Shown: positions 38,819 through 51,373, counted from the stretch's first letter. The stretch: DNA of 64,000 nucleotides from Prostheceraeus crozeri (GCA_907163375.1 CAJQUW010015625.1:124001-188000); one strand, 5' to 3'. The notes: a model not told the origin generated them from the sequence alone. A program made the numbers and translations.

Positions 38819-39073
38819 TTTCAGAAAGGTGCACTAGAATAATGACTCAAACAGCTACAATTTTCAGGAGTTCCGTTTTCGAAGGTTAGACAGTGTACTA
38901 CAAAGACCTCTCCACCTGCCCCCAATGCAAAATCAGCATGAAATAATTGAACGATTGACGATTTCAGCTGGATATAAAGACTGAATATTATCGAATTATC
39001 TACATGTAGGCGAGAAATCGAGAATGTGCGGCAAAATCTTCCTTTCTATGCTGTTTGAAATATACCGAATGTC

Positions 39074-39420
39074 ATGAAGGATAGGAGTATCTTCATGCAG
39101 GATGAAATGCCAGCGCACTACTACAGACCCATCGTAAATTATTTACACAGCAATTTTCCTAAATCTTGTATTGACCGTCATGGGAGCCTTTGGAATGACT
39201 TCCGATACCACCAGATTCAATGCCCTGTGACTTTCTTCTTTTGGGCACGTTTAAGAAATGGTGCATCAGAGTCATCCAATGCATTTGGATGAACTGGAAA
39301 ACAAAGCTTTGCACCGTTTTCTGCAGAACGACGAGCGATAGCGTATAGATATGCTCTTGCACTGTTGACCGAAGAATTAGATAGCCTTCGGACAAATGGT
39401 GAGCAAGTCGAAAATACATG
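39074..39420 (+). pseudogene. mariner-like transposase fragment
   Basis: The frame at 39074-39292 reads SIFMQDEMPAHYYRPIVN, then LHSNFPKSCIDRHGSLW and PVTFFFWARLRN. This follows the mariner-like pattern FQQDGAPxHxxxxVxxxLxxxFPxxWIGRxGxIxWPPRSPDLTPxDFFLWGxLK. The Asp of the catalytic QD motif is retained, but the SPDLTP region is degraded. Only the C-terminal half of the catalytic domain is present. It appears to belong to the same broad family as the pseudogene at 55.9-58.1 kb. Confidence 0.65.
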
Positions 39421-39429
39421 TTATAGTTG

Positions 39430-39612
39430 TACTCGTGTTCCGGATCATCCGAAATACAGACATCTACAATTACCGAAATACATGCAGCCCAACTGGATTT
39501 TTAGCCGTTATCAGTGCAGCATACCTGTAAAGAATCAGTAACTCACATGCAAGCAATTCATCATCCGAAATACGGACATCTACAATCAATAAAATACATG
39601 CAGTTCAAATCA
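39430..39612 (+). repeat. Two-copy local duplication
   Basis: CATCCGAAATAC(A/G)GACATCTACAAT followed by AAATACATGCAG occurs at about 39446 and 39562, a period of about 116 bp, with divergence. Confidence 0.7.
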
Positions 39613-40424
39613 CTTTCTCTAGAACTCGTTTCCAAAATTTGAAAATTTCAAACACCAATGCAAACTGCTAATTCGTGTTTGCACTTCATGCACGAAGGTG
39701 AGCTGCCGGATTTCCAAGCACATCCAGCTACCGATGGTCTGTGGAGTGAATTGCTGATTTACTGCACTGATGGCGGTTAAAAAACAAAAACGCTTGCAGT
39801 TCAGCCTGAAGAAACTTCATCAGTACTTGTAGCTCCGGCAATGATTCAAGTCAAACCTTGCTCTCATCTCTTGTACTTCAAACATAATAAAAAACAATTA
39901 CATCTAAGAACAATTTTTGGATTTCAAGCAAGATTATGACAGAGGTTGAGCCGCCATGGCATAAGTTAATGCAAAATCAACAGGAAAAGAAATCCTGATC
40001 ACTTCTGCGGTTGCTTGCGAAATTTCAATTATCGCTAGTGTCTTCGCCGAAATTTACCCGCTTTTGCAACAAGTGATCGTACAAAATATTCTTTCGTCAC
40101 TGCCTTGTGTTCCCGAAACTTTTTAGGTTTTTCTTTCATATTTTTCTGGCAGACGCTTCTTGAAAGTCACGTTTTGGAGAGCATCAAAGCAATCAGAACT
40201 CAATTCATAACAGACTCCATGATTACGTGTTACAACTTTCTCGTCAAGCATTCCCATCTAAATTTACTTCGTATTTCAAAACCTTAATTACTTGCGTTTC
40301 GTCCTGTTTCTTCAGGATTGACGAAAAGATCACGGACTTCCTTATAGAGGAATCTTCTGCTCAAGAGTCAAGCGGATTTCTGAAAAGCATCTACTTTGAA
40401 TTTGACTACCCTTAAAAATTGCAG
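39613..40424. other. Unassigned intergenic DNA
   Basis: Small plus-strand frames at 40105-40415 show no recognisable domain. Nothing else was seen. Confidence 0.35.
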
Positions 40425-40775
40425 GGTCCTTAAGGTTCCCTAACAATCTGCATAGCCCCATTCACAATTCTAAAGAGCCATACGTCATCTAAAAAAGGCC
40501 CCACATGCTATCTTGAAGGGTGACTGTCTCAATCTTATAGACCCTTTAAGAGGTCTATTCACATCAAATAAGAGCTCTTCAAAAACTAAAAGTTGCCGTT
40601 CACAATCTCAAAAGGGCCCCTGACGATCTTACAGAAGCCCCTTCGCACTCTAAAAGTGCTTAAAGTACTTAAAGGGACCCATCACCATTTTAAAGGGGCC
40701 TGTTCATAATCTCAAAAGGGTCTCTTACGATCCTCAAGGGGCCCTATCCCACTATCAAAAGGGCCCCATCACTCA
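40425..40775 (+). repeat. AAAGGGGCCC minisatellite
   Basis: About ten diverged units of 30-40 bp are built on (T)AAAAGGGGCCC followed by CACNATC/TCACAATCT. It is non-coding and probably variable in copy number. Confidence 0.8.
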
Positions 40776-41093
40776 ACACACATCTACACGAGATGTCATG
40801 GTGAATTAAACCTAACCGCTAACCTTATTTGAAAATCACCTTTGATGAGTAATTATGTATAGTGCCACTTAGCTGATGTCGAAATATGTCCACTTTCACG
40901 GGAAAATGATTAAAGATCTAACATTCGCCTCTTTGAAATCGAGGCATTTTTCGCAGACAGAAGTGTCAAAAAAATGAAATAGGTTTTATGAGTGGAAAAT
41001 TCGAGAGACCGTTCCTGAAGTTTTTTCAGCTAAGTCACTATCATCATTCTACAGATTTCTATAAAACCTATCTGTTTGGCTGGAGGCTGTTTT

Positions 41094-42806
41094 TCACATG
41101 CGATTTATCTCCAAAGACAACGTCCAGCTGATAACTAGGCAAAAGATTATCTTTGTGGTCCAGATCAGTTTTTGAAAATCATCTGAAGCAGTGTGAAAAT
41201 CAAAAACTCTGAAAAGAAACAACCATTCTTCGCACTGGAAACGTCGAAGGAATGGTTCAATGACATCAATAACGAATTTTGCAGGACAGAAACTTGCATC
41301 AACATCGCTTGCCAGGGTCAATTTCACTGTCTCGAAAAATTCTATCTGAGGCCTGGAAACCGGACGATTCCAGACATTTTTGACATATGCTGAAAAGCCT
41401 CCAAAGATCCCTAATATTCGTGCTATGGCTTTAGAATTATGCAACCAACGATACAAACAGTACTTCTAAGGAAACAGGAAGGACGAATCTTTTTCGGAAT
41501 TTGTTACATCAACATGGTCGTTAATCAAGAGATGCTCGTGACGTCCAGCAAGCGACTGGTTGAAAAGATCATGACAGGCCTTCAGAAATGTACACAAGCA
41601 AATAATGCATTTTGGCGCATGCACCATGGAGAAAATGAAGACCGCTGTCCCTAAGCTGGGAACAGCTGGTCTTTTTTTATGCTCCTATATCCTTCATCAA
41701 AGAACAATTTACTTTTCAGCCATCAATGCTCATCGGCAACTTGTTTGTCACATCCAATTTGCCAAGGACATCGAGCATGCCTTAGTTTAGGTCGAAGTTT
41801 TGAAATGTTCGAGAAAAGCAGAACCTGGAGATTGGCGTTCTTTTTCTCCTGATTAATGTCAAAATGCAATACATGAACATGAAATTGACATTTGTCACTT
41901 TATTGAAGCATTCATCGGTACTTCTATTCTTCTCCCCCCATTTTTCAAATTTTCCAAAATCATAAAATTTCGCCTGTTTCATTGGTTTTAGAATAAACTT
42001 CACAGTGACACTACGACATGACTGAGGTCTTACTTGAGCTCTGGGATGAAGATTTGGTCCCTTGGATACTCAGAAGGTACAGCTGTGATCATAAACCTCG
42101 TGTGATTGTCGTCTGCAGATAAATGGCGAGCAGTTGTCTACTTCTGAGGCTATTTATATTCGACAAGTCATAAGAGGAGTTTTACACATTCAACGCTATA
42201 CGTAAGTGGACTGCCCGTAGGAGCAAGGGATAATTGAGGATGCAAAACTAGCGGGTGTCAACAACAGAAGTGTGGGGGGGGAGAGTGAGCAAAGAATAGA
42301 AGTACCCATTCATCAAAACAGACAGTTAACTTCATACCAACTGGTCAACGTCAGCAGATCTAAATCAGCAGATCGTCAGCATGTCCAAATGAAACAACAT
42401 CAGCTGCTTCAACGTGCCTTTACTGGATTACTTTGGCGACGTTGGCATCAAAGAACATTCTGGAAGACATATGAAATGCATTTACAACTTGTAGGTGTAA
42501 TGACTCATAACACCTACTAATAAGCACCAAAAAATTTCGCTCATCGACTGCATCTTCTATTCCGACAAAAGAACTGCTGATCTGCGAGGAAGAGGGATTC
42601 TCGGATGTCTGTCGACGAAGACTGGAAGGCATTCGCATGCTTAGTACTAATCTTGTGACTTCTCCATGCAGGTGCTCACATAAGTTTAATAGAAATACAA
42701 AATCGACACGATGCTGATGATGCATCTTTCGGCAACCGTTGAATTCAATCAGCGTACTCAGAGAATTGAGGGTCCTCTGAACTTCACAGGAATAATTGAT
42801 TATCAT
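41094..42806 (-). pseudogene. Possible decayed hAT-like coding region
   Basis: The minus-strand frames at 41456-41094 and 42806-42420 are longer than background. One contains ASDVDASFCPAKFVIDVIEP followed by FLRRFQCEEW, reminiscent of the segment in some hAT proteins that precedes their C-terminal half (AKLxFFxxxAxxFxPFLxxYQxDxP). Frames are broken and no catalytic motif is visible. The alternative is chance open frames. Confidence 0.3.
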
Positions 42807-44037
42807 GTCACATTACAGGAACTTAATAATTTGAAATGAACTCCATCAGTTTCAGGTTTTCAAGAACAATTTCAAATTCCGAAACTTATCCAGGTTTCCT
42901 AGGATTTCAAGAACCTGCATGAACGAGCATAACTACACACTTATCGATTGTCCAAAAGGCCAATCATTACAAAAAATCAACGTATTAGGTCTGGAAGAAA
43001 AATGTTGGGTTGTATTTTCAAGAAAAAGCTATCAGTACTTCGAAGAATGTAAGTCTTCTACATTTGACTCAAAATAAAAAATATTTTAGACACCTTCATC
43101 GGCGCGAAGGTGGCAAGGCTGGAAGAACATCAGCGTACACGAGATAAATCACTTTAAACACAAACCCGACAGCAGATAGCCAATAGGTTTCCACTCCGAA
43201 GTTTGACGTTGGGAAGCTATTGACAAGTGTGGATAATAGGTTGCTCTTATAATAAAAAGAGATCATCAATTTTCTGAGCGAACCCCTGCAAGGAAACCGA
43301 TCCTGCCGGGACTATGTCAATCGGTTTACCTCCGTCCATTCGTCATCCCATTCGTCTCCCATCACGCTGCAGGAAAGTGAAGTGGTCGTACAAATACAAA
43401 TTATTACGGAAAGACAAGTTCATAGAAACAAAAGTTTCAAACAATACATATCAGTTTACTTATTTTCAGGAAATTCATTTTCCATTCAATTATAATTGAA
43501 GGAAAATGTGAATCAAGGCTTTCACATTTTCTTAATTTGCACATTTGGCATAATTTTCAAACAAAAAATCATAGCCAGTGCACAACAAAATAGCTATTCT
43601 CTCTTCGGAGCAAAAAATGATATAACGAAACATTCGACTGAGAAGCAATGGTTTGGTGAACAACTCATGCATACATCAACAATCACATTCAAAGCAAAAT
43701 TAAATCTAATGCAATGCTTCGTCATGATGGCAATAGAGTAGAGAGCATTTGACGAGACAGAGCACATGCATCGAAATGATGAATGAAAGTTGAGTCATTT
43801 TTTTGAGATTGGTGAGCAAGATTCGATACCTCATAACCACAAAGCACAAAACACGTTGCAATGATTCATGATCTCCATTTATCATCTGCTTTTAGCCCTT
43901 CTTAAAGGGCAACTGTACTGAGGCAGCTCTACTCCGTGGTTGGTGTGGCTTTAATTTATTTGTTTTATTATATAGTTGAAATATTCATTGAACATTTAAT
44001 TTATTTTTGAACAAAATCAGTTGTTTTATGCCAAATC
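42807..44037 (+). other. 5' flank of the LRRC57-like gene
   Basis: AT-rich DNA before the ATG at 44038. The promoter of the downstream gene should lie here, but no TATA or other element could be chosen with confidence. Confidence 0.4.
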
Positions 44038-44748
44038 ATGGGCAACTCCATCAAACCAAACATAGACCATGCCAAAAAGACCGGTGTTTGTCAATTATGT
44101 GATAACAATCTTGAAAAATGTCCTCAAGAACTTTCTCAGTTAACTAATTTGCGGTCACTTGATTTATCAAGTAACAAGATTGTTGTGTTGCCACATTGGA
44201 TAGGTACATTTATTAACTTGAAGAATTTCAGTGCAAATAATAATAGAATTTCCGATTTGCCGGACGAGCTTGGGCTTTTGAAGAAATTGGACACGCTTAA
44301 ATTAAGTGCTAACAATATTTCTTCTATTCCAACATCCCTTCAAGGTTTGAAATTCTTGAAAACGGTCGACCTTTCCAGAAACAACATTAAGATATTTCCT
44401 CAAGTTTTTGCGATGTTACCGGCTCTAGATGTATTGAATTTATCTGGTAATAAGATAACAGCCATTCCAGATGAAATAGAGACAATAAAAGTTGTGGAAC
44501 TAATCATGGATCAAAATCAGCTGTCAAGCCTTAATGACAATCTTGCAAAGTGCTCCCGTTTAAAGGTGCTTCGATTGGAAGAAAACTGTCTCCCTCTTTC
44601 GTCATTCACTAAGACGATTATGGTAGATTCTTCGATTTGCTTATTCACAATAGAAGGAAATGTTTTTCAAGTGAAAGATTTTCATCATATTGATGGTTAC
44701 GAAGAATATATGGAAAGGTTCACTGCCACAAAGAAAAAAGCGATGTAA
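44038..44748 (+). CDS. LRRC57: LRRC57-like leucine-rich repeat protein
   Basis: An intact, intron-less frame of 236 residues, close to the usual length of LRRC57. The N-terminus MGNS fits an N-myristoylation signal at Gly2. HAKKTGVCQL follows, as in LRRC57 (xxKTGVFxL). Six to seven leucine-rich repeats of about 23 residues (LxxLxLSxNxIxxxP) span residues 20-185. The C-terminus has the characteristic LRLEENCLPL, SSICLFTIEGN and YMERFTATKKK segments. LRRC57 is a conserved, poorly characterised, probably membrane-associated protein. The start is set by MGNS. The lack of introns could mean a genuine single-exon gene or a retrocopy, though no decay is seen. It is the only apparently intact non-transposon host gene in the window. 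Confidence 0.9.
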   Translation: MGNSIKPNIDHAKKTGVCQLCDNNLEKCPQELSQLTNLRSLDLSSNKIVVLPHWIGTFINLKNFSANNNRISDLPDELGLLKKLDTLKLSANNISSIPTSLQGLKFLKTVDLSRNNIKIFPQVFAMLPALDVLNLSGNKITAIPDEIETIKVVELIMDQNQLSSLNDNLAKCSRLKVLRLEENCLPLSSFTKTIMVDSSICLFTIEGNVFQVKDFHHIDGYEEYMERFTATKKKAM

Positions 44749-46292
44749 TTCATGTGCTTTTGAATTTGCAGCTTCATGCTCATATGTATTCCTGTCCATT
44801 TTCAGTACTCTGCAGTCAAGCACGAGCTTTATTGTCAATATAAAATTGATGCTATATTTAATGACTTCATTAACCATTTGTGTTTCATCAAGTCATGTGT
44901 ACACAAGAAACCCCGAAATGACAAACGTGAAAATGATGTTGAGCAAAGGGAATTATCTTCTTGTCAAACTTGGAATGTTTTTGCTTGTTAAGTACTATTA
45001 GTACATAGAACAGGCAAATTGAACAAGAAATTCCCGGTCAGCTTCATATCATCAATATGACCCATCCCATTTCGATTCTATTCAAATCAAGCACGTTAGG
45101 AGAGACGAAGGGAAGACATCCGCATGTTGATGTAGGATGGGATACTAGTTGAGTGAAACTAGAGCCTAAGAAATATTCGTGGTGGCGCCGTTGTATCAAC
45201 TAAAATTTTAGCATTACAGGAATCTTGATTAGGTGAAAAGTTGATCTTGATCGTTACAAATAGTGGTTGGTCACAAACTTATCAGTCTCGAAAGGTAGAA
45301 ATTTAATGACCCTTGTCGTGGAAAAAAAGAGTTCAAAAGGCAACCAATGATATGTTTTTGCATGTGAACTAGAAAATATTAAATTCAAATGTTTGTGACA
45401 TGCACATGCTCCAAAAAACAAAAAACACTTAGTTGTGCTACTTTGTGTACCGGTAATATTTGCATTCCCTGAAACAAGGTATTTAAGTTCAGTAGCAGCA
45501 CTCAGGTTTATAATGTGATTCATCAAAATTCGATAACCAAACTATGTTCCTATCTATGCTAGCTCTCAAGACGCTATTCAGTCAAGCAGTGGAAGGATGC
45601 AATTTTGACTGAGATTTTGTCGAAATTAAACAAAGGTTCCTGTACGCACATCACTGACACAATTAATGGAATTCTCAATTTTTCAATAATTTCATATTCG
45701 ATTCTTCAGCATCTTTGATTAGGAGATTATAGGAACCTGGGCTACATGACTACTAGTTGTTCCCATTCAGGGAATGCTCCATTCATAGCATCGGCTCTTC
45801 CGCCATTTGACAGTAATCAGTTCTCCACTAAATGCTTAGATGTTTGTAGAACAGGCTCATTCTACACTAGACGATTGTTAATTATCGGACTGCATTCAGA
45901 CTGCGGATTGCAGACGGTTGTCGGACTGCATTCCAACATCAGCAAAATTTGAATTTGTATTTGCACAAATCTTTGTTTCTGTGAAAGAAATTTCTGCTCA
46001 TTGCGAAGCCTTCTCTAGAGATCCTTTCGGCCGTTGTCACCAGTGCAGGGACCGAAATGAGATGAAAGTAAAGGCTGAGATATGAAGAGCAAGTTAGATA
46101 TGAACAGATTTATCAAGTTTGGAAAAGATCTATCAATAGATCCCTCCACTTGCAATTTCTTATATTTTAAAGCTTGATATGCAAAGCTTCTGAAATTCGC
46201 AGCGAACGATGATGACGTGCTTTACACATGATAGAAGAATTGTTTACAAAGAAGCACGTGATCACCCTGCAATGGAAAGTCGGCTGACGCCT
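44749..46292. other. 3' flank of the LRRC57-like gene and unassigned DNA
   Basis: The first few hundred bases are likely 3' untranslated. No canonical AATAAA was placed. No other gene was recognised up to the tandem duplication at 46.29 kb. Confidence 0.4.
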
Positions 46293-46525
46293 GTACGACC
46301 TATGGCAAACCATTTTGGAACGTGTTCACTCACTCTGACTGAAAAGCTCCTACTTGTCTTGCCACAAGTAGACTGACCAGAATTCATAAATAAACGGTTC
46401 ACAACTATGTACGACCTACGACTGGCATCAGCTTTCACGCGTCCGCGTGACTGACAGTCTCCTACTCTTCCTGCCAACGTAGACTGACGGAAGTCAGAAA
46501 GGAAACGGTTCTCGAACAGGAACGA
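46293..46525 (+). repeat. Diverged 116-bp tandem duplication
   Basis: Units starting GTACGACCTA at 46293 and 46409 share CTCCTAC, TAGACTGAC, CAGAA and AAACGGTTC in the same order. The units are well diverged, so this is an old event. Confidence 0.6.
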
Positions 46526-46983
46526 GTAAACAGAGGATCTCCGGGAGATCGCAGAGAAACACGACGAGCGCAGAACAAAACACATATCAGCAGTAAAAAA
46601 ATCAGCTGAAAAGCGCATGATTCATTCAGTGACGAAGAACGCTGCCGACTTACCATAACAAAATGACACACGCTGGAAATAGATTTTTCCTCAACCGTTG
46701 GCATAAGGACTTAGCAGTCTTTTCACATCAGCTCATACTTATTTAACGGCTAGTGTGCACTAAAATTTTAACTCGGGCAAGTACACACATGGGTGTCCAA
46801 CACCCTTATACTAAAATTTGTCGAATTAACTATTTTATGACAACTTAATTAATTTATTTACTATAACAGTATTATGGATGATTAAACCGATGTATTTATA
46901 TCATTTTACCCTTTCGTACCATGCACAGTTATTTATAGTGATATGGCCCTGAGGCCGAGTCCTCCACGTACCCGGTTCCATAA

Positions 46984-47060
46984 TATAAAGGGTTCAAAAG
47001 AAAAGATTCTTCGGGTACTTCCAAAGTACCCGAAGAATCTTTTCTTTTGAACCCTTTATA
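46984..47060. repeat. 77-bp perfect hairpin (37-bp arms, 3-nt loop)
   Basis: The arm starting TATAAAGGGTTCAAAAGAAA (46984-47020) is followed by CCA and then its exact reverse complement (47024-47060). A perfect 37-bp stem with a 3-nt loop is hard to keep by drift. It may be a recent foldback duplication, a small structured RNA precursor, a terminus-like remnant of a mobile element, or an assembly artefact. It lies 340 bp from a piggyBac remnant. Confidence 0.95.
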
Positions 47061-47396
47061 CAGTTATTCATATTCTTGCAAGACTACTTTCAGAAACTCT
47101 GGTAGGCCGATATATTCTGAATAATAATAAGCGGAAAATATAAATGTATATAATAAAATATTTATTATATTAGCATAAATTAAACGGTTCTGCTGCAGTC
47201 TCTTTTTGAAAATTACTACAATTTTTCTAGGATACGAATCATTTTATATATATACCTAATACACTACTTGAAAATAACTTTTACCGTAAGTTAGATTTTC
47301 TATACTGTATCCGCAGTTGTTTTCAAAAAAGAGGATATTGATTATTTGATTGTCCCAATACATGCATTTCGTCGGGAATGAAATACAAATGTTTAA

Positions 47397-48260
47397 TTAT
47401 CTTTTGCACAACAAGAGATGCACACATTCGTCGAGTGCTCCACACAGATAGATGACTTTGCTGCAAAGACGCACCACAAATGGATTTCGATTTTCTATCA
47501 GCTCTGATTGCGCATACTTCGCGTCGTCGTGGTATTTACAGAAAGGTTGATTGAATTGGGTTTTGTGTTCCCTTTTCATAACCTCATAGCCGCATCGACA
47601 TTCGCAATTGCTTTAATGCTTGTGGTAGCCTACCAGTATTTCGTTTCTGAATATGTGTATCGACAAGTCGACTCAAAAAATCAAGAATAAAAGATGCTCA
47701 CTTGATTTTCCACGCACTTTGCAAAATATGAATAATCCATTGATGCAAGAGACGTCAACAAAATTGCAAACCATGAAAGGGTTGTCGCCGACATTTTCTT
47801 GCATAAGAGAATGCTTGCATCTTTTTGTCGATGATATCGACTCCACTCGCAGTGACATTGTGGAATTTAACTGTCGAGGGTTAAATGTCATGTAAATCGG
47901 CAGGTGTAATCGTCGGTTCAAATGTATCTAAGAGCAGAACGGGCTTGTTACCTTTATCCCAAAATAAACAGAGTATTTAAGAGCCACCAAAATAAAATTG
48001 CGAATGAATTTTGTACGACCATGACATCATTTGATATAGAAGGTATTGATCTATCATAACGGCGGATAGTCCCGTCAAAGATAGTGTTCCGAGCCAGGAG
48101 ATCATCTGCCAAATGAATGGAAGTAAAGTAATGATCAAGAGTTACATTTCTTCCGTCAATCAACTGTTTGACGACAGCCTCCCCGTGTCCAGCTGAATCA
48201 CACACGAATGATTCACTGATAGATCCTGCTTCAATATGCACAATAAGAATGAGAATTTAA
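47397..48260 (-). pseudogene. Decayed piggyBac transposase
   Basis: The minus-strand segment 48241-48060 reads VVKQLIDGRNVTLDHYFTSI and then LLARNTIFDGTIRR, the piggyBac pattern GxNVTxDNWFTSxPLxxxLLxxxxTxVGTIRxN containing one catalytic Asp. Further on, in another frame near 47880, NVTASGVDIIDKKM and YARKCRRQP match the NxTKGGVDxxDQM...RKTRRWP motif with the third Asp. Cysteine-containing segments near 47400-47500 correspond to the terminal zinc-binding tail. Frameshifts and stops separate these blocks, so the gene is dead. The N-terminal third was not found. A GGGTTAA at about 48634-48640 could be the old end of the element. Confidence 0.7.
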
Positions 48261-49499
48261 GCCTTAAGAGGCGAATGATTTATAACACGTTGCATGTGTG
48301 ATAAGAGAGGAAGGTAGAGAATCATTTGAATTTTGACAGTTTTATGCGTTCCTTTACTTTATGCATACCTTTTTCTATCATTTTTGACGCAAAATATAGA
48401 CATTCGATCGAAAACAGCATATTGTACTATCTATTTGAGTCATTGTGTATATCGTGTAATGCATATATATGCAGTTCATGAAATGTATCTGGCTACTGAA
48501 TTTAATTTGAAGCAGTGGGAAATCAATGGCATATCATGAACTTGTGTGTGTTCGTAATATTATTGTAGATTTGCCCTGGGAGCATTTTTTGTCTTGAATA
48601 AATGAGATATTTGCTATGTATTTGTGTAAGGGTTAACCACATTTTCCTAAACTTCTCCCGGTGCGTGGGATCTCTTAGTGCGATTTTAGTGACACTGACA
48701 CTATTTGACGTTATAATTTCCATTGCAAAAATTCATAGCACTTTTTAGGTATCACGTTTAATCAGCAATCTTTTCGGGGTAGAATCTTAAGACATGGTCA
48801 CTGCGTGAACATTGAACATGATTGTCTGCAGGCAGATGACAGCGCCACTATGTTCTCTAACACACGTAAATATCAACTTTGTGAAGTTGCGCTGCTGCTT
48901 GGCTACTTTGACTGGCTGGTTGTGTTCCTAGTGAAAGAAGACGTTTTAGCAGTTCATAATTGGGATTGCAGTGGCCACCACTGCTTCAAAGTCACTTCTG
49001 TTGGTACAATTCCTGAGTAATTGTTTTGAAATGTGTTGATTTTAATAACTTTTAATTGAATTGCAACCTCGAAAGCTGTCTTAACTCTTCATGCATGAAA
49101 CAGAGCACCAATAGTCTCGATAAGATGTTGAATCCAGTTAGAACCAGGGGCGGTCGGCACTAATAAGCAAGATATTCGGTGAATACCAATCTATTTTTCC
49201 TAAAAAATGTTTAGGCCTAATTTACATCGCTAGTTCTCTAACTAATGTTAACTGCTTTACTAAATGTCAACATCACAATTGGGTGTTATCTGTTGTCTTA
49301 ATTAACCCTGATCATTGCCTGACAAGCAATTTGATCATTAAGTTAGCAGAAGTTGACATTTTCTGTTGGCGATCCCCTTTCACTCTATTGATTTGACTGC
49401 CAATCAAATTCGACCTCTGCTCGACAGCAGAGTTGACGGTTGATGGTGAGACAGCAGTACAACAATTGAATACGCGACGTTAGGTAGAGCATCTCATTG
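48261..49499. other. Unassigned intergenic DNA
   Basis: No recognised gene or repeat beyond a possible piggyBac end near 48635. Confidence 0.35.
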
Positions 49500-49504
49500 T
49501 CAGA

Positions 49505-49740
49505 GTCGAAAGTAAACGAATAGCTTGAGAGTCCACACAGCTTCTTTTGCGATCCTCCTCTTCCGCATGGGCTCCCAATCCACAATCCTCAGCTGGTCGA
49601 AGCTATTCAGTCACCGGTTTCCGCAACATGCTTCGCCATGTCGGACCTATCGACAACTAATTCACAAACAGCACGTTTGTTTGTCCAAGGGTCTGCCAGA
49701 CTTACGGACGTATGAAAAGTTGAAGCCCTGGGGTCCACAC
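49505..49740 (-). pseudogene. GIY-YIG endonuclease tail, minus-strand fragment
   Basis: On the minus strand, MAKHVAETGD is followed, after a frame break, by QLRIVDWEPMRKRRIAKEAV. This matches the end of GIY-YIG-type domains in Penelope-like and related retroelements (xAEHxxxTGHxIxWxxxxVxxREx). It is the mirror image of the plus-strand fragment immediately to the right. It is truncated and frameshifted. Confidence 0.55.
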
Positions 49741-49941
49741 GGTGAGTCTGGCAGACCCGTAGACAGGAGAACCGCTGAACACGAGCGTGCTCTTCAGACA
49801 TATGATGTAGATAAGTTCGAGATGGTGAAGCATGTTGCGGAAACCGGTCACTCAATAGCTTTCGACAGGTTGAGGATTGTGAATCGAGAGTCCATGAAGA
49901 AGCAACAAAAATACTATTGCCTTTCTGTAGAATGTGACTGA
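49741..49941 (+). pseudogene. GIY-YIG endonuclease tail, plus-strand fragment
   Basis: Residues read GESGRPVDRRTAEHERALQ, then VKHVAETGHSIAFDRLRIVN. This fits the second half of a GIY-YIG domain as found at the C-terminus of Penelope-like elements: TGRxxxxRxxEHxxA, then HxxxTGHxIxWxxxxIxxRE. The N-terminal GIY and YIG motifs and any reverse transcriptase are missing. The fragment abuts an inverted relative. Confidence 0.6.
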
Positions 49942-51373
49942 TCTCCCTTTAACTTCAGTGTTCAGATCAACGATTCGAAATTTTGAAGATATCTATTCTA
50001 ATTCTGAAATAAGTAATTGGTCACAAATAAAATAAGAGTTAATATCAGCACAGTGATGAGCTGTCGTCGTCCAGTGCTTTTCACGACTGGTGTTCAAATA
50101 GTGGTGTGCAATCTCGATGTGAAAGCTTTTATTGAAATGAATGATCATTTTGTGTTACTTTTTGTCAAAGTGATATGTACTTCAAATCAGCCATGTAAAT
50201 TTTCTTACAGAGTTAAACAATGGACGTTTTTGATGTTTTCTACAATCATCTGCTACTTATTATGCCACGTAAATTGTCTACTTCCTGCGAAATTGGTAAA
50301 GCAATTGAATTGGATTAATTATGTAATCATCAAATAAAATTTCTCTTCAAAAACCGTCTTTCTGATTTTTGTGATAGCATGTATATGCAATGTTCTTTAA
50401 TTTTACAATCCATGATCGTCAACAAATGCATTTTCTTGTTACTTAAATGTTGGTAGACTCAGGGGTCTTTGAGCCTTTCAACAAACTTCATCGTGTAGAC
50501 ACGATCGTGTTGAATCTTGTGATTTGTATTCCTATCTTGACAACTGAAGTCATGTTTTATTTTCTTGTTGACTGCAATTAACTGTTTAATTTTAAAGCAA
50601 GATAATTTGATGACTTGACCTGTTCTAGCTGAAGGCAAGCAATCTAGAAAACACTATACTCCACTGCGGTGAAGGATAAATACAGCAATCTTTTAAAGCA
50701 CTCGCACAACTAGATTGTCCATGTCTAAAGACTCATTATATATAGGCTATTCAGTTGACCGATACATTGACCACGACCATCAACCGCCTCCTATAAAGCC
50801 CCCAGTCTGATGTTGGGTCAAGCGCGCTACCCAATACCCGAATTTGAGCAAAACAGCGTGCGTCTGGTACACACCATTGTTGCCAACTCATCCACTTTCG
50901 TGAGATCCGACGCGTAATCAGAATTCATAATTCTGATTGGCTGAGAGCTAGTGATGTAATTAAATAAATGGATCTATTACACGCACTCATGCATATTTTC
51001 AGATTGGAGTCAGTCAGCTAAGAATTTAAGGAATGACAACTGCGGAATCTATCGAGCCCTATCGGATTGACGACGTGAGTTTGAATCAGTCATTTTCATT
51101 TTTGTCATTTTGGTCAGTTCGTAATATCGTCCATGTTGCGGGGTCTCTTTATTCCTTGAATATGCAATTTTCATCCTTGAATTTCTTAACTTTAAAATCA
51201 AACAGATGCTTCAAAGTAGCAAGAATCGCAATGATCCTACTTTTCCTACCTTTACCTACTTTTACTGTTTATAGAAGTCTTCCTATCTTAACCTGTTTTT
51301 AATTTAATTCCCTACTTTTCAGTTAGATGTCCTTCTATTATGCTTCCTTTGAAAGGAAATGTCTCCCATTTGA
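49942..51373. other. Unassigned intergenic DNA
   Basis: AT-rich, with no gene recognised. A few frames of 60-106 codons lack known motifs. Confidence 0.35.
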
